Positions 34,298-43,124 of a stretch of 64,000 nucleotides of DNA are shown here, piece after piece. The notes under the pieces are model-generated. The model was not told the DNA's origin, made no database searches, and saw only the letters and a list, made by a program, of their open reading frames with translations. Within the stretch, counting starts at the first letter, position 1, and the number at the start of each line of letters is the position of its first letter. The translations under genes and the position numbers were made by a program. This DNA is from Telluribacter humicola (GTDB taxonomy: Bacteria > Bacteroidota > Bacteroidia > Cytophagales > Spirosomataceae). The stretch spans positions 2,505,014-2,569,013 of the forward strand of contig NZ_JAFIQT010000001.1 in the NCBI RefSeq assembly GCF_017355935.1, given 5' to 3'.

Positions 34298-35755
34298 ATG
34301 AGAAAGTATTTCCTTCGCCTGGCATTACCAGCCGCTATATTTTCAGTACTTACCGGTTGTTACAGTATGAGGCCTTCCAACGGAGGCGGACAAATCAAAT
34401 CTATTACTCAGGAAAGAAACATCAATCCGGCTGATGTATTGCTTCCCCCCGGCTATACCATTGAGGCCGTAGCCCGCGATTTTACCTTTCCCACCGCCGT
34501 AGCCTTTGACAGCCAGAACCGACTACACGTCCTTGAGTCGGGGTACTCCTACGGTGAAGTATGGACCGAACCCAAGCTGATCCGGATTGATAACAATGGT
34601 ACCCGCACGGTAGTCGCTACCGGTACGCGCAATGGCCCCTGGTCCGGTATTTCCTACCACGATGGCAACTTTTATGTAGCCGAGGGGGGTACCATGGAAG
34701 GGGGTAAGATCCTGCGTATAGCACCCGACGGAGCCATCGCTACCCTGGTAGATAAGTTACCTACCCTGGGTGACCACCATACTAATGGCCCGGTAATCAG
34801 GGATGGGTATGTGTACTTTGGGCTGGGAACGGCTACCAACTCGGGAGTAGTAGGGGTAGATAACTACAAGTATGGCTGGCTCAAGCGCGAGCCCCGCTTT
34901 CACGATATACCCTGCCAGGATGTGGTACTGAGTGGTCTCAACTTCGAAACACCCAACGTCCTGAAAGATTCCACCACCAAAGCCACAACCGGAGCTTATT
35001 CACCCTATAATACCACAACGTACCCCGGCCAGATCATCAAAGGCAGTATTCCCTGTTCGGGAGCTATCATGCGGGTACCCGTCGCCGGAGGCAAGATGGA
35101 ACTCGTAGCCTGGGGACTCCGCAATCCCTTTGGACTGGCTTTCTCAAATGATGGCAGGCTATACATCACCGAAAATAACTACGACGTCAGGGGAAGCCGA
35201 CCTGTATGGGGGAGTGGTGATGTACTCTGGGAGATTAAAGAAGGTATGTGGTACGGCTGGCCCGACTTCTCCGCCGGTAAACCAATCCGCGACGACGAAG
35301 AATTTGCGCCACCGGGTCAGGGACAGGTTAAACCTATCCTGCAACGCTATCCCAATCAGCCTCCCAAGCCAGCCGCTATACTCGGCGTTCATTCCTCCTC
35401 CATTGGGTTTGATTTTTCCCGGAGTTCCACCTTTGGGTTTGAAGGCGAAGCCTTTGTAGCACAGTTTGGTGATATGGCTCCAGAGGTCGGTAAAGTACTG
35501 GCACCGGTGGGGTATAAACTAGTGCGGGTAGATGTTCAGAACGGTGTTATCAGAGACTTTGCTGTTAACAAAGGCAAACGTAACGGTCCGGCTAGCTGGC
35601 TCGAAAGCGGCGGACTGGAAAGACCCGTTTCGGCCAAGTTTGACCCTAGCGGGAATACTCTGTACCTGGTAGACTTTGGTGTAATGAAAGTAACGAAGGC
35701 AGGATCAGAGCCTAAGCCCGGCAGTGGCGTAATCTGGAAAATAACCCGGAAGTAA
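34298..35755 (+). CDS. PQQ-dependent sugar dehydrogenase-like lipoprotein (sorbosone dehydrogenase family)
   Basis: From the ATG at 34298 the product is 485 residues with a lipoprotein signal (Cys21, SVLTGC) and a six-bladed propeller of the glucose/sorbosone dehydrogenase family. It opens VLLPPGYTIEAVARDFTFPT and has GLRNPFGLAFS and DVLWEIKEGMWYGWPDFS. The family oxidises an aldose or sorbosone using PQQ and passes electrons to a cytochrome. The next gene, two bases downstream, encodes exactly such a cytochrome. A TTG at 34292 is a possible but poorer start. Whether PQQ is made by this organism cannot be seen here. Confidence 0.84.
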   Translation: MRKYFLRLALPAAIFSVLTGCYSMRPSNGGGQIKSITQERNINPADVLLPPGYTIEAVARDFTFPTAVAFDSQNRLHVLESGYSYGEVWTEPKLIRIDNNGTRTVVATGTRNGPWSGISYHDGNFYVAEGGTMEGGKILRIAPDGAIATLVDKLPTLGDHHTNGPVIRDGYVYFGLGTATNSGVVGVDNYKYGWLKREPRFHDIPCQDVVLSGLNFETPNVLKDSTTKATTGAYSPYNTTTYPGQIIKGSIPCSGAIMRVPVAGGKMELVAWGLRNPFGLAFSNDGRLYITENNYDVRGSRPVWGSGDVLWEIKEGMWYGWPDFSAGKPIRDDEEFAPPGQGQVKPILQRYPNQPPKPAAILGVHSSSIGFDFSRSSTFGFEGEAFVAQFGDMAPEVGKVLAPVGYKLVRVDVQNGVIRDFAVNKGKRNGPASWLESGGLERPVSAKFDPSGNTLYLVDFGVMKVTKAGSEPKPGSGVIWKITRK

Positions 35756-35757
35756 TT

Positions 35758-36111
35758 ATGAAAATGAATATAAGATTAGTAGCCCTGGGCGTGGCTTTGG
35801 TAGTATGGTGTGTAGTGGTTGCCGGTTGTGCGGCCCGTAAGTCCGAGCCCATCAAAAATGAATTCTTTAAACCAACCAACGCCAGTATCGCCAATGGCGA
35901 GCGGGTATATATGGCCAACTGTCAGAAGTGTCATCCGTCCGGTGAAGCCGGTCTGGGACCCTCACTGAATGCCGTTCCGGCACCCCAGTTTATCAAGCGG
36001 TTCCAGATGCGACACGGCCTGGGAGTGATGCCAGGTTTCAAGCGTGACGAGATCTCTAAAGAGGATCTGCATGATATCTCCAAATACCGCAAGGCCTGGA
36101 AACACTACTAA
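35758..36111 (+). CDS. Small c-type cytochrome lipoprotein
   Basis: The 117-residue product has a lipoprotein signal with Cys24 (VVVAGC) and one haem-binding Cys55-x-x-Cys58-His59 motif (NCQKCHPSGEAGLGP). Met91 in GVMPGF is the probable second haem ligand. It begins two bases after the stop of the dehydrogenase-like gene, so translation is probably coupled and the two proteins should form an electron-transfer pair on the periplasmic side. A second ATG at codon 3 is also possible. Confidence 0.87.
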   Translation: MKMNIRLVALGVALVVWCVVVAGCAARKSEPIKNEFFKPTNASIANGERVYMANCQKCHPSGEAGLGPSLNAVPAPQFIKRFQMRHGLGVMPGFKRDEISKEDLHDISKYRKAWKHY

Positions 36112-36175
36112 GTAGGGGTGACTTATTAAAAATAAACTTCCCGAAGGGTGGTAAAAAGTGTACATTTCGTCTTTA

Positions 36176-36197
36176 TAGTATAAAGGTGCTTATACTA
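36176..36197. promoter_or_regulatory. Inverted repeat upstream of the oxidoreductase gene
   Basis: Perfect 8-base arms TAGTATAA/TTATACTA around AGGTGC, 66 bases before the ATG at 36263 and just after a near -7 match (TACATTTC, 36161-36168). It could be an operator or a leader hairpin. Confidence 0.3.
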
Positions 36198-36262
36198 TCC
36201 ATCTAATAATGGACGGAGCAGCCTTTGACGAATGTTAAAAGTTACTACCTATTCTATACAAA

Positions 36263-37642
36263 ATGAAAGACAACAGAAGGAAGTTTATTAAAGATCTGGC
36301 ATTGGGTACTGCCGGTGTAGCGGTAAGCGGAAGCCTTGTTAATAGTATGGCCAACCGAATACCCGCCACCGCCGGTATGTCCGCTAAAAGTTATACAAAA
36401 ATCATTGGAGCCAATGATCGTATAGGAGTAGCCATTGCCGGTCTGGGTCGTCGCTACGGAGCGTATCTCGAAGCCATCGCTCATAAACCCAATAATGTGG
36501 AACTGGTGTACCTGTGCGATGTGATGAAAAAACAGCGCGATGCTGCCGGTAAGAAGTTGTCCAAGATGGTCGATAATACGCCAAAGCTTGAGAATGATAT
36601 TCGTAAAGTAATTGCCGATAAACAGGTAGACGCACTATTTAACGCTACGCCCGACCACTGGCATACCCCGGGGGCCTGTCTGGCTATGCAGGCGGGGCAG
36701 CATGTATACGTAGAGAAACCCTGCAGCCATAACCCTAAAGAGGGTGAAATGCTGGTAGATTTTCAGAAGAAATATAATAAGGTAGTTCAGATGGGAAATC
36801 AGCAGCGTTCGGCTCCTGAGTCCATCGAAATTGTCAAAGAAATCCATAACGGTGTCATTGGAAAGCCCTTCAAGGCCATCGCGTTTTATTCAAGCGGTCG
36901 GGGTGAAGTACCTCAGCAACAGAAAGCGCCCGTACCCGAAGGGTTGGACTGGGCACTGTGGCAGGGACCGGCTCCGCGCCGCGACTATACCAGTGAGACC
37001 TGGGACTACAACTGGCACTGGTACGGCTGGGACTACGGTACCGCCGAAGCCGGTAACAATGCGACCCACGAGCTGGACGTAGCGCGCTGGGCTCTGCAGG
37101 AGGACTATCCTGAGTTCGTCACAGTAGAGGCTGATAAGCGTTATTTCCCCAATGACGGCTGGACCATGTACGATACCATGCTGGCGACTTTCAAATTCCC
37201 CGAGAACAAGATCATCCAGTGGGATGGCAAGAGCCGCAACTCCTACAATACCTACGGCAGCGACCGGGGGACCATCATCTACGGTACCAACGGTACTGTC
37301 TATGTAGATCGCGGTGGCTATAAACTGTATGACCGCGGTGGCAAGCTCATTAAGAGTAATAAGTCAAAAGGTGAAGAAGCCGGTACTGCCTTGGGTGGTG
37401 GCGGTGATATGTCGACCCTGCACGTAGTAAACTTTTTTGACGCTATTCGGGGAAAGGCTAAGCTTAATTCACCCATCGACGAGGGAGCCAAGAGTACGCA
37501 CCTGTGCCACCTGGCTAATATCTCGGCTCGTACGGGTAAAGAATTCAAAGTAGATACCAAGACGGGACGTATAGCTGATAAGGAAGCTATGAAGCTGTGG
37601 GGGCGTGAGTATGCCCAGGGCTGGGAACCGAGAATTTCATAA
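36263..37642 (+). CDS. Gfo/Idh/MocA-family oxidoreductase, Tat-exported
   Basis: The 459-residue product begins NRRKFIKDLALG, a twin-arginine signal, so a folded NAD(P)-bound enzyme is exported to the periplasm. The Rossmann motif VAIAGLGRRYG is at 56-66 and the EKP motif at 151-153 (VEKPCSHNP), followed by the C-terminal alpha/beta domain with HELDVARWAL. Secreted members of this family act on sugars or glycosides by a redox-neutral NAD cycle (for example GH109-like or 3-keto-glycoside chemistry). The exact reaction is not deducible. It is a single gene with a very strong terminator. Confidence 0.87.
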   Translation: MKDNRRKFIKDLALGTAGVAVSGSLVNSMANRIPATAGMSAKSYTKIIGANDRIGVAIAGLGRRYGAYLEAIAHKPNNVELVYLCDVMKKQRDAAGKKLSKMVDNTPKLENDIRKVIADKQVDALFNATPDHWHTPGACLAMQAGQHVYVEKPCSHNPKEGEMLVDFQKKYNKVVQMGNQQRSAPESIEIVKEIHNGVIGKPFKAIAFYSSGRGEVPQQQKAPVPEGLDWALWQGPAPRRDYTSETWDYNWHWYGWDYGTAEAGNNATHELDVARWALQEDYPEFVTVEADKRYFPNDGWTMYDTMLATFKFPENKIIQWDGKSRNSYNTYGSDRGTIIYGTNGTVYVDRGGYKLYDRGGKLIKSNKSKGEEAGTALGGGGDMSTLHVVNFFDAIRGKAKLNSPIDEGAKSTHLCHLANISARTGKEFKVDTKTGRIADKEAMKLWGREYAQGWEPRIS

Positions 37643-37658
37643 ATTTAGAAACAACTGT

Positions 37659-37699
37659 AAAAGCGGAGCCTCCTTGTACAAGGAGGCTCCGCTTTTTTT
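37659..37699 (+). terminator. Terminator after the oxidoreductase gene
   Basis: A perfect 38-base palindrome (37659-37696; arms from AAAAGCGGAGCC to the central TTGTACAA) followed by more T. One of the strongest hairpins in the window. Confidence 0.93.
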
Positions 37700-38140
37700 A
37701 TGACAGGTACAGAGAATATTTGTAAATAAAATATGAAATATATTGCTTATTAAAGATTTCTTACCATAATGTTCTTTGAACTTATGTATTAGAAAAATTA
37801 TAATTTGCGTTTGATAGGATATTCATAATTTATAAATAATTTAGTACCCATAATACGTTAATCCTCCTTTATCTTAAAAAAGTATGAAGCGCCCTTTGTT
37901 AACCCGCGACTGTGTATTGTCGGGCGAATCAAGTAGAAGTATGCACGGTATTGTAACCCGGCATCGAAAAGTAGTACAGTTGGTTTGCCTTCCAAAGCAG
38001 AGGAATCTGCTGGACCACCTACTCGAGAATCCTTCTTTCTCGACATTTGTGTATTTCCTGAATTAATGAGATAGAGCGTAGTCTGCTAAGTTGTAGTAGT
38101 ATTACAGCAACTTAAAGAGCTCTTATTCAAGTACGAGACA
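37700..38140. other. AT-rich region with possible hidden small transcript
   Basis: No established gene. It starts very AT-rich (37720-37860) and then holds a 60-codon plus-strand frame (37884-38066) with mixed codon use. A long terminator-type hairpin follows at 38140-38185, although the upstream gene already has its own terminator. Confidence 0.45.
37884..38066 (+). CDS. Possible small protein of unknown function
   Basis: A 60-codon frame with ATG start, MKRPLLTRDCVLSGESSRSM onwards, no signal peptide, basic and with a hydrophobic C-terminus (STFVYFLN). No family recognised and no ribosome-binding site stands out. The only support is its position between one terminator (37659) and a second strong terminator (38140-38185) that otherwise has no gene to serve. 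A noncoding RNA is the alternative. Confidence 0.3.
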   Translation: MKRPLLTRDCVLSGESSRSMHGIVTRHRKVVQLVCLPKQRNLLDHLLENPSFSTFVYFLN

Positions 38141-38185
38141 AACAACAGAAAGCGCGTAGCAGGGGCTACGCGCTTTCTGTTGTTT
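38140..38185 (+). terminator. Long hairpin terminator with no assigned gene
   Basis: Perfect 21-base stem (from AAACAACAG to CGTAGC, and its complement) around AGGG, with a TTGTTTC tail. It lies 74 bases after the small frame at 37884 and 190 bases before the esterase ATG. Confidence 0.75.
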
Positions 38186-38374
38186 CTACTGCTACAAGGC
38201 TTGAGTCTTGAATTGGAAAACAGTCGACAGATGAAATAAAAAATTCAACAAATGCTGTGTGTTAATTTGACATAATGTATAATAGTAGTATCATTGCGTA
38301 TATATTACATTAAATGTAGCAATAGTACTATATTTAATGGTACCAACTGTTTCTATAACTCTTATCCCATATTC

Positions 38375-40000
38375 ATGACAAGCAGACAATCCCTTATGGC
38401 TATGATGGTACTGATGGTACCCCTGGCAAGTGTGGCTCAGAAGCCCGCTACATCTTCGTCACCCATCCAGGTCAGTGCCGAGCAAGCCATTGTTACTACC
38501 GAGTATGGTAAGCTCCGTGGCTACCAGCAAAACGGTACCTATACCTTCAAAGGGATTCCCTACGCCAAGGCGGAGCGGTTCAGGGCTCCTCAAAAGCCCG
38601 ATGCATGGCAGGGTGTACGTAGTTCGCTTTCGTACGGGCCGGTTTGTCCGACCGATGTGACTACTACCGTCAATGACGAATTTGAATTCGTGTTCCAGCA
38701 CAACTGGGGCTATACCAACGAAAACTGCCTGAGCCTGAATGTATGGTCGCCGGGTATCAATGATAGTAAGAAACGTCCCGTGATGGTGTGGTTCCATGGT
38801 GGAGGATTTTCGGCGGGGTCATCCGTTGAGCTGCCATCCTACGATGGTGCTAACCTGACCCGCAAAGGTGACGTGGTAGTCGTGACCGTAAACCACCGCC
38901 TCAACCTGCTGGGCTTCCTGGATATGTCAGCCTATGGTGATAAGTACAAAAACTCAGCTAACGCGGGTCTGATGGACCTGGTAGCTTCGCTGGAATGGGT
39001 GAAGAATAATATTGCTCAGTTTGGCGGAGACCCCAACAACGTGACCATCTTTGGTCAGTCGGGTGGGGGAGGAAAAGTAACTTCCCTGATGAACGCGCCC
39101 TCGGCCAAAGGACTGTTCCATAAAGCCATCGTGCAGAGTGGTAGCTACATCCAGAACTTCAATGAGCCGGCTATGGGGCAGCGTGTGAGCGCGGCTATGC
39201 TGGAAGAACTGGGACTAAAGCCTAATCAGGCTGATTCGCTGCAGAAGATCTCTTACGAGCACCTCAATGCGGCCAGCAAAGTAGCTATGCGTAAGGTAGG
39301 TGAGCAACTCAAAGCCGAAGGCAAACCGGCCATGGGACTAGGCTGGGGACCTACGCTGGATGGTCACTTCCTGCCGTACCAGCCTTCGGAGGCAGCGGCT
39401 CAGGCGCTTTCTAAAAATATACCCCTGCTGGTAGGCTCTACCAAGACCGAGTTTGCTCCCTTTCGTCCCGGATCACGTATAAAAACAATGGACGAGGCCA
39501 AAACCAGCCTCCAGAAAATGTATAGTGAAAAAGCCGACTCGTATATGACCGCTTACAAAAAGGCGTATCCCGAAGCACAGGCACCATCTGATTACGTATC
39601 GGTTGATATAGGATTCCGGGCGGGTGCTATCCGTCAGGCCAGCCAGAAGGCCGTACCGGGTGCTGCTCCGGTGTACATGTACCTCTTTACCTGGAACTCA
39701 CCGGTGATGGATGGCGCTTTCAAATCCATGCACTGTATGGAGCTGCCATTTGTATTTGACAACATCAGCCGCTGTGAAGAAATGACCGGAGGTGGCAAGG
39801 AGGCTCATGCTCTGGCCGACAAAATGAGCCAGGCCTGGATCCAGTTTGCCAAGACCGGCAACCCTAACCACAAGGGGCTGCCTACCTGGCCTCAGTACAC
39901 CGCCGAAAATGGTGCCAATATGATCTTCGATAATGTAAGCGTCGTAAAAAACCACCACGATAAGGAGGTACTGGAAATAGCTTCGAAGACTTCCCTTTAA
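38375..40000 (+). CDS. Type-B carboxylesterase, secreted
   Basis: From the ATG at 38375 the product is 541 residues with a signal peptide (LMVPLASVAQ, cleavage near 22) and the carboxylesterase/lipase alpha/beta-hydrolase fold. The oxyanion loop is HGGGF at 141-145 and the nucleophile is Ser229 in GQSGGGG, where most family members have GESAG. Later acidic (KTEFAPF) and His (SMHCMELPF) blocks complete the triad region. It should hydrolyse a carboxylic ester in the periplasm or outside. The TTG at 38294 would add 27 residues that hide the signal peptide, so it is rejected. Its own terminator follows. Confidence 0.88.
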   Translation: MTSRQSLMAMMVLMVPLASVAQKPATSSSPIQVSAEQAIVTTEYGKLRGYQQNGTYTFKGIPYAKAERFRAPQKPDAWQGVRSSLSYGPVCPTDVTTTVNDEFEFVFQHNWGYTNENCLSLNVWSPGINDSKKRPVMVWFHGGGFSAGSSVELPSYDGANLTRKGDVVVVTVNHRLNLLGFLDMSAYGDKYKNSANAGLMDLVASLEWVKNNIAQFGGDPNNVTIFGQSGGGGKVTSLMNAPSAKGLFHKAIVQSGSYIQNFNEPAMGQRVSAAMLEELGLKPNQADSLQKISYEHLNAASKVAMRKVGEQLKAEGKPAMGLGWGPTLDGHFLPYQPSEAAAQALSKNIPLLVGSTKTEFAPFRPGSRIKTMDEAKTSLQKMYSEKADSYMTAYKKAYPEAQAPSDYVSVDIGFRAGAIRQASQKAVPGAAPVYMYLFTWNSPVMDGAFKSMHCMELPFVFDNISRCEEMTGGGKEAHALADKMSQAWIQFAKTGNPNHKGLPTWPQYTAENGANMIFDNVSVVKNHHDKEVLEIASKTSL

Positions 40001-40011
40001 GCCAGAACAAT

Positions 40012-40054
40012 AGAATGTACCAGTCAGAGGCTTTTGACTGGTACATTCTGTTTT
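40012..40054 (+). terminator. Terminator between the two carboxylesterase genes
   Basis: Perfect 15-base stem AGAATGTACCAGTCA and complement around GAGGCTTT, followed by GTTTT. Confidence 0.87.
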
Positions 40055-40082
40055 AACGAATCCTGATCAGCCCTATTCACCT

Positions 40083-41636
40083 ATGCTCACCTTTTTGCGA
40101 ATTCCGGCATTACTCAGTCTGACCATAATTTCCCTGGCAGCTATTCATTCACAAACCTTACCTCTGGATGTAGTAAAGACGGAGGCGGGGCAGGTATCAG
40201 GTTCCAAAAGTACCGATGGCAGCATCGCTATATACAGGGGCATACCCTTCGCGGCTCCCCCGGTGGGTGACCTACGCTGGAAAGCGCCTCAGCCCGTAAA
40301 GCCTTGGTCGGGGATACTTAATGCCGATCAATTTGGACCCAGCCCGATGCAAGGTACTCCGGCCCCATTCAGCATGTGGTCAGCCGAATTCTTGATTCCC
40401 AAAGAGCCTATCAGTGAAGACTGTCTGTACCTCAATGTCTGGTCCGGGGCTAAATCCGCACAGGAAAAAAGGCCGGTATTAGTATGGATCTACGGAGGTG
40501 GGTTTAATAGCGGAGGCACTGCCGTACCTATCTATGACGGGGAAGCCATGGCTCGCAAGGGAATTATATTTGTTAGTGCCAATTACCGCGTAGGACCGTT
40601 CGGCTTCTTTGCTCATCCGGAACTGACGAAGGAGTCAGGTACTAATGCCTCCGGCAACTACGGCCTGATGGATCAGATCGCGGCCCTACAATGGGTAAAG
40701 AAAAACATCGCGGCCTTTGGCGGCGATCCTAACAATGTGACCATAGCCGGTCAGTCGGCGGGTTCGATGAGTGTCAGTTGTCTGGTAGCTTCACCCCTGG
40801 CCAAAGGATTATTTAACAAAGCCATTGCGCAGAGCGGAGCCATTTTTGGCCGCACTATGCCGGTCCTCGAGCAGGCCGAGCGGGATGGGGAGCGGGTAGC
40901 AAAAAGCCTGAATACAGCTTCATTGAAAGAACTCCGGGATGTACCTGCTGAGGAACTGCTAAAAAAAGGGCAGGGCATGCGGGTAATCATTGATGGCTAC
41001 GTATTACCCAACAAGGTAGCCGATATATTCGCAGCCGGAATGCAAAATGACGTAACACTTCTGACCGGTTGGAATCAGGACGAGGGATTGCTATTTGGTC
41101 CGGTCAAGACTGCTGCTGATTTCCGGAAACAAGCTGAACAACAATACGGGGCCGATGCCCCTACCTTCCTGAAGTACTACCCGGCTGGTACCGATGAGGA
41201 GGCTTCCAAATCGCAACTCAATTTATCCAGAGACCAGACATTCGGGACTCAGAACTATATCTGGGCTAATGTGCAGGCTACTCAGAACAAGTCAAAAGTG
41301 TACGTCTACCGCTTTACCCGCATAGTACCCGCTACCGGCGAATACGTTAAGTACGGTGCCTTCCATACCGGAGAGGTACCCTATACCTACGACAATCTTA
41401 AATTTGTGGATCGTCCCTGGGAGCCGGTGGACCGGGAACTGGCACAGACTATGTCGACCTACTGGGCCAACTTTATCAAAACGGGTAATCCTAATGGTAA
41501 AGGAGTACCTGCCTGGCCAGCGTATACTATAAAGGAGAAGCAGATTATGGAGCTGGGTAAAAAGCCTGAAGCCAAACCTATACCTGATCAGGCCGCTCTG
41601 GACTTTCTGTTTTCGAAAATGTCGGGCAATCAATAG
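40083..41636 (+). CDS. Type-B carboxylesterase, secreted (second copy)
   Basis: The 517-residue product has a signal peptide (1-24, SLAAIHSQ) and the type-B carboxylesterase fold: YRGIPFAAPPVGDLRW, SEDCLYLNVW, GGGF at 138-141, nucleophile Ser225 in GQSAGS, and a His block in YGAFHTGEVPYTYDN. It is closer to classical para-nitrobenzyl-esterase-type sequences than the upstream paralogue. The CitMHS transporter gene begins 13 bases downstream, so ester cleavage and uptake of the freed acid may be coupled. Confidence 0.88.
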   Translation: MLTFLRIPALLSLTIISLAAIHSQTLPLDVVKTEAGQVSGSKSTDGSIAIYRGIPFAAPPVGDLRWKAPQPVKPWSGILNADQFGPSPMQGTPAPFSMWSAEFLIPKEPISEDCLYLNVWSGAKSAQEKRPVLVWIYGGGFNSGGTAVPIYDGEAMARKGIIFVSANYRVGPFGFFAHPELTKESGTNASGNYGLMDQIAALQWVKKNIAAFGGDPNNVTIAGQSAGSMSVSCLVASPLAKGLFNKAIAQSGAIFGRTMPVLEQAERDGERVAKSLNTASLKELRDVPAEELLKKGQGMRVIIDGYVLPNKVADIFAAGMQNDVTLLTGWNQDEGLLFGPVKTAADFRKQAEQQYGADAPTFLKYYPAGTDEEASKSQLNLSRDQTFGTQNYIWANVQATQNKSKVYVYRFTRIVPATGEYVKYGAFHTGEVPYTYDNLKFVDRPWEPVDRELAQTMSTYWANFIKTGNPNGKGVPAWPAYTIKEKQIMELGKKPEAKPIPDQAALDFLFSKMSGNQ

Positions 41637-41649
41637 TTAGTTTTACCTC

Positions 41650-42945
41650 ATGCTGGCATTCCTGGGTCTGCTGACCATTGTTTTATTGCTTGTGTTGGTC
41701 ATGACAAAAAGGGTTTCGCCCGTTGTCGCCCTGATTGTAGTCCCCATAGTAACGGCACTGCTGGGAGGTTTTACATCAGAGATAGTAAAGTTCATCACGG
41801 ATGGTATTCAGTCCATCGCCACTACGGCCGTGATGTTTGTCTTTGCCATCCTTTTCTTTGGCATCCTGATGGATGCCGGTACTTTTAAGCCCATAATAAC
41901 CTGGCTGCTAAAAGTGGCCGGGAATGACCCTGCCCGTATAACGGTAGTTACGGCCGTACTCGCTATGATCGTACATCTGGATGGCTCGGGAGCAGTTACC
42001 TTTCTGGTGACTATACCGGCCCTGCTGCCCTTGTATGACGCCTTGGGTATGCGCAGGACTACGCTGGCAACTACCGTAGCACTGGCGGCCGGTACCATGA
42101 ATATCCTCCCCTGGGGCGGACCCACCATCCGGGCGGCTACTGCGCTGGAGGTACCGGTAACGGAGCTATTCAACCCTTTGCTGGTTCCGGTCATGTGTGG
42201 GTTGTTGACAGTTCTGGTCATCGCATATGTACTGGGCGTAAAGGAAAGACCGCTTGTAAAAGTACCCGCGCAGACTTCTCCCGCAACAGACTCATATGCG
42301 GAGCAGCCGGGTAGTAATTTGGAAAGACCCCGGTTGCTGTGGTTTAACCTGCTGTTGGTCATTGGGTCCATTGCGGTACTTATTTCCGCGCTGGCTCCAC
42401 CACATGTTATCTTTATGGTAGCCTTCGCCGTGGCCATCACGGTCAACTATCCGGACCTGACTATACAGCGTGAGCGGATTGATGCCCATGCCAAAGCGGC
42501 CCTACTGATGGCCAGTATTCTTTTTGCGGCCGGGTGCTTTACCGGTATTCTCAAAGGATCGGGCATGATAGGAGCTATGGCTGAGGCGGCCGTTGCTTAC
42601 ATACCCGCCTCGGTGGGGAATCATCTGGCTCTGATTACAGGGTTGGTAGCCATGCCGGCTAGCCTCTTGTTTGACCCGGACTCCTTCTACTTTGGCATCC
42701 TGCCTCTGCTAGGTACTACCGCTACCCACTTTCAGGGCAGTGCACTGGAAGTAGGAATGGCCGCGATCCTGGGACAGATGACCACCGGCTTCCCGGTAAG
42801 CCCGCTAACCGGTGCTACCTTTCTGCTCATAGGGCTGACGGGGGTGGATTTGGGCGACCACCAACGAAAGACTATCCCGTTAGCTTTTCTGGTCACACTG
42901 GTAATGTTACTTGTGGCTGTACTTGTGGGAGCTATTAGCTTTTAG
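41650..42945 (+). CDS. CitMHS-family carboxylate transporter
   Basis: The 431-residue product is an integral membrane protein with about 12 hydrophobic segments. It has the CitMHS signature region IVHLDGSGAVTFLVTIPALLPLYDALGM and NILPWGGPTIRAATAL. Family members carry citrate or similar carboxylates, often with a divalent metal, by proton symport across the inner membrane. The gene follows the esterase by 13 bases and precedes the AtuA genes. This suggests that it imports a carboxylic acid released by the esterases, but the actual substrate is unknown. Confidence 0.87.
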   Translation: MLAFLGLLTIVLLLVLVMTKRVSPVVALIVVPIVTALLGGFTSEIVKFITDGIQSIATTAVMFVFAILFFGILMDAGTFKPIITWLLKVAGNDPARITVVTAVLAMIVHLDGSGAVTFLVTIPALLPLYDALGMRRTTLATTVALAAGTMNILPWGGPTIRAATALEVPVTELFNPLLVPVMCGLLTVLVIAYVLGVKERPLVKVPAQTSPATDSYAEQPGSNLERPRLLWFNLLLVIGSIAVLISALAPPHVIFMVAFAVAITVNYPDLTIQRERIDAHAKAALLMASILFAAGCFTGILKGSGMIGAMAEAAVAYIPASVGNHLALITGLVAMPASLLFDPDSFYFGILPLLGTTATHFQGSALEVGMAAILGQMTTGFPVSPLTGATFLLIGLTGVDLGDHQRKTIPLAFLVTLVMLLVAVLVGAISF

Positions 42946-42958
42946 GAGCTATTAGCTT
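42928..42958 (+). repeat. 17-base tandem duplication across the transporter stop codon
   Basis: GGAGCTATTAGCTT occurs at 42928-42941 (last codons) and again at 42945-42958 just after the stop, spaced 17 bases. The unit contains AGCTA-T-TAGCT. Confidence 0.75.
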
Positions 42959-43081
42959 GTTCAGATTGTGGGTAATTAAGGGTTAGGAGGAGATGGCTGA
43001 AGTGGGAATTCAATAGTGGATTATATGAAGTTTCTAACGAGCTAGTTGAAAATAGATAATCATTTTATCAATCAAGTGAAG

Positions 43082-43124
43082 AGCTAATAACCAACAACTA
43101 ACAACTAGTAGCTAACAACTAAAA
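43082..43124 (+). repeat. AGCTAA/AACAACTA repeats before a start codon
   Basis: The bases directly before the AtuA ATG are runs of AGCTAAT, AACAACTA and AGCTAAC. The same style precedes the genes at 20500 and 45946. Confidence 0.6.

Noticed and set aside
38294..38374. TTG extension of the first carboxylesterase
   Set aside because: Would add 27 residues before a clear signal peptide; the ATG at 38375 fits far better.
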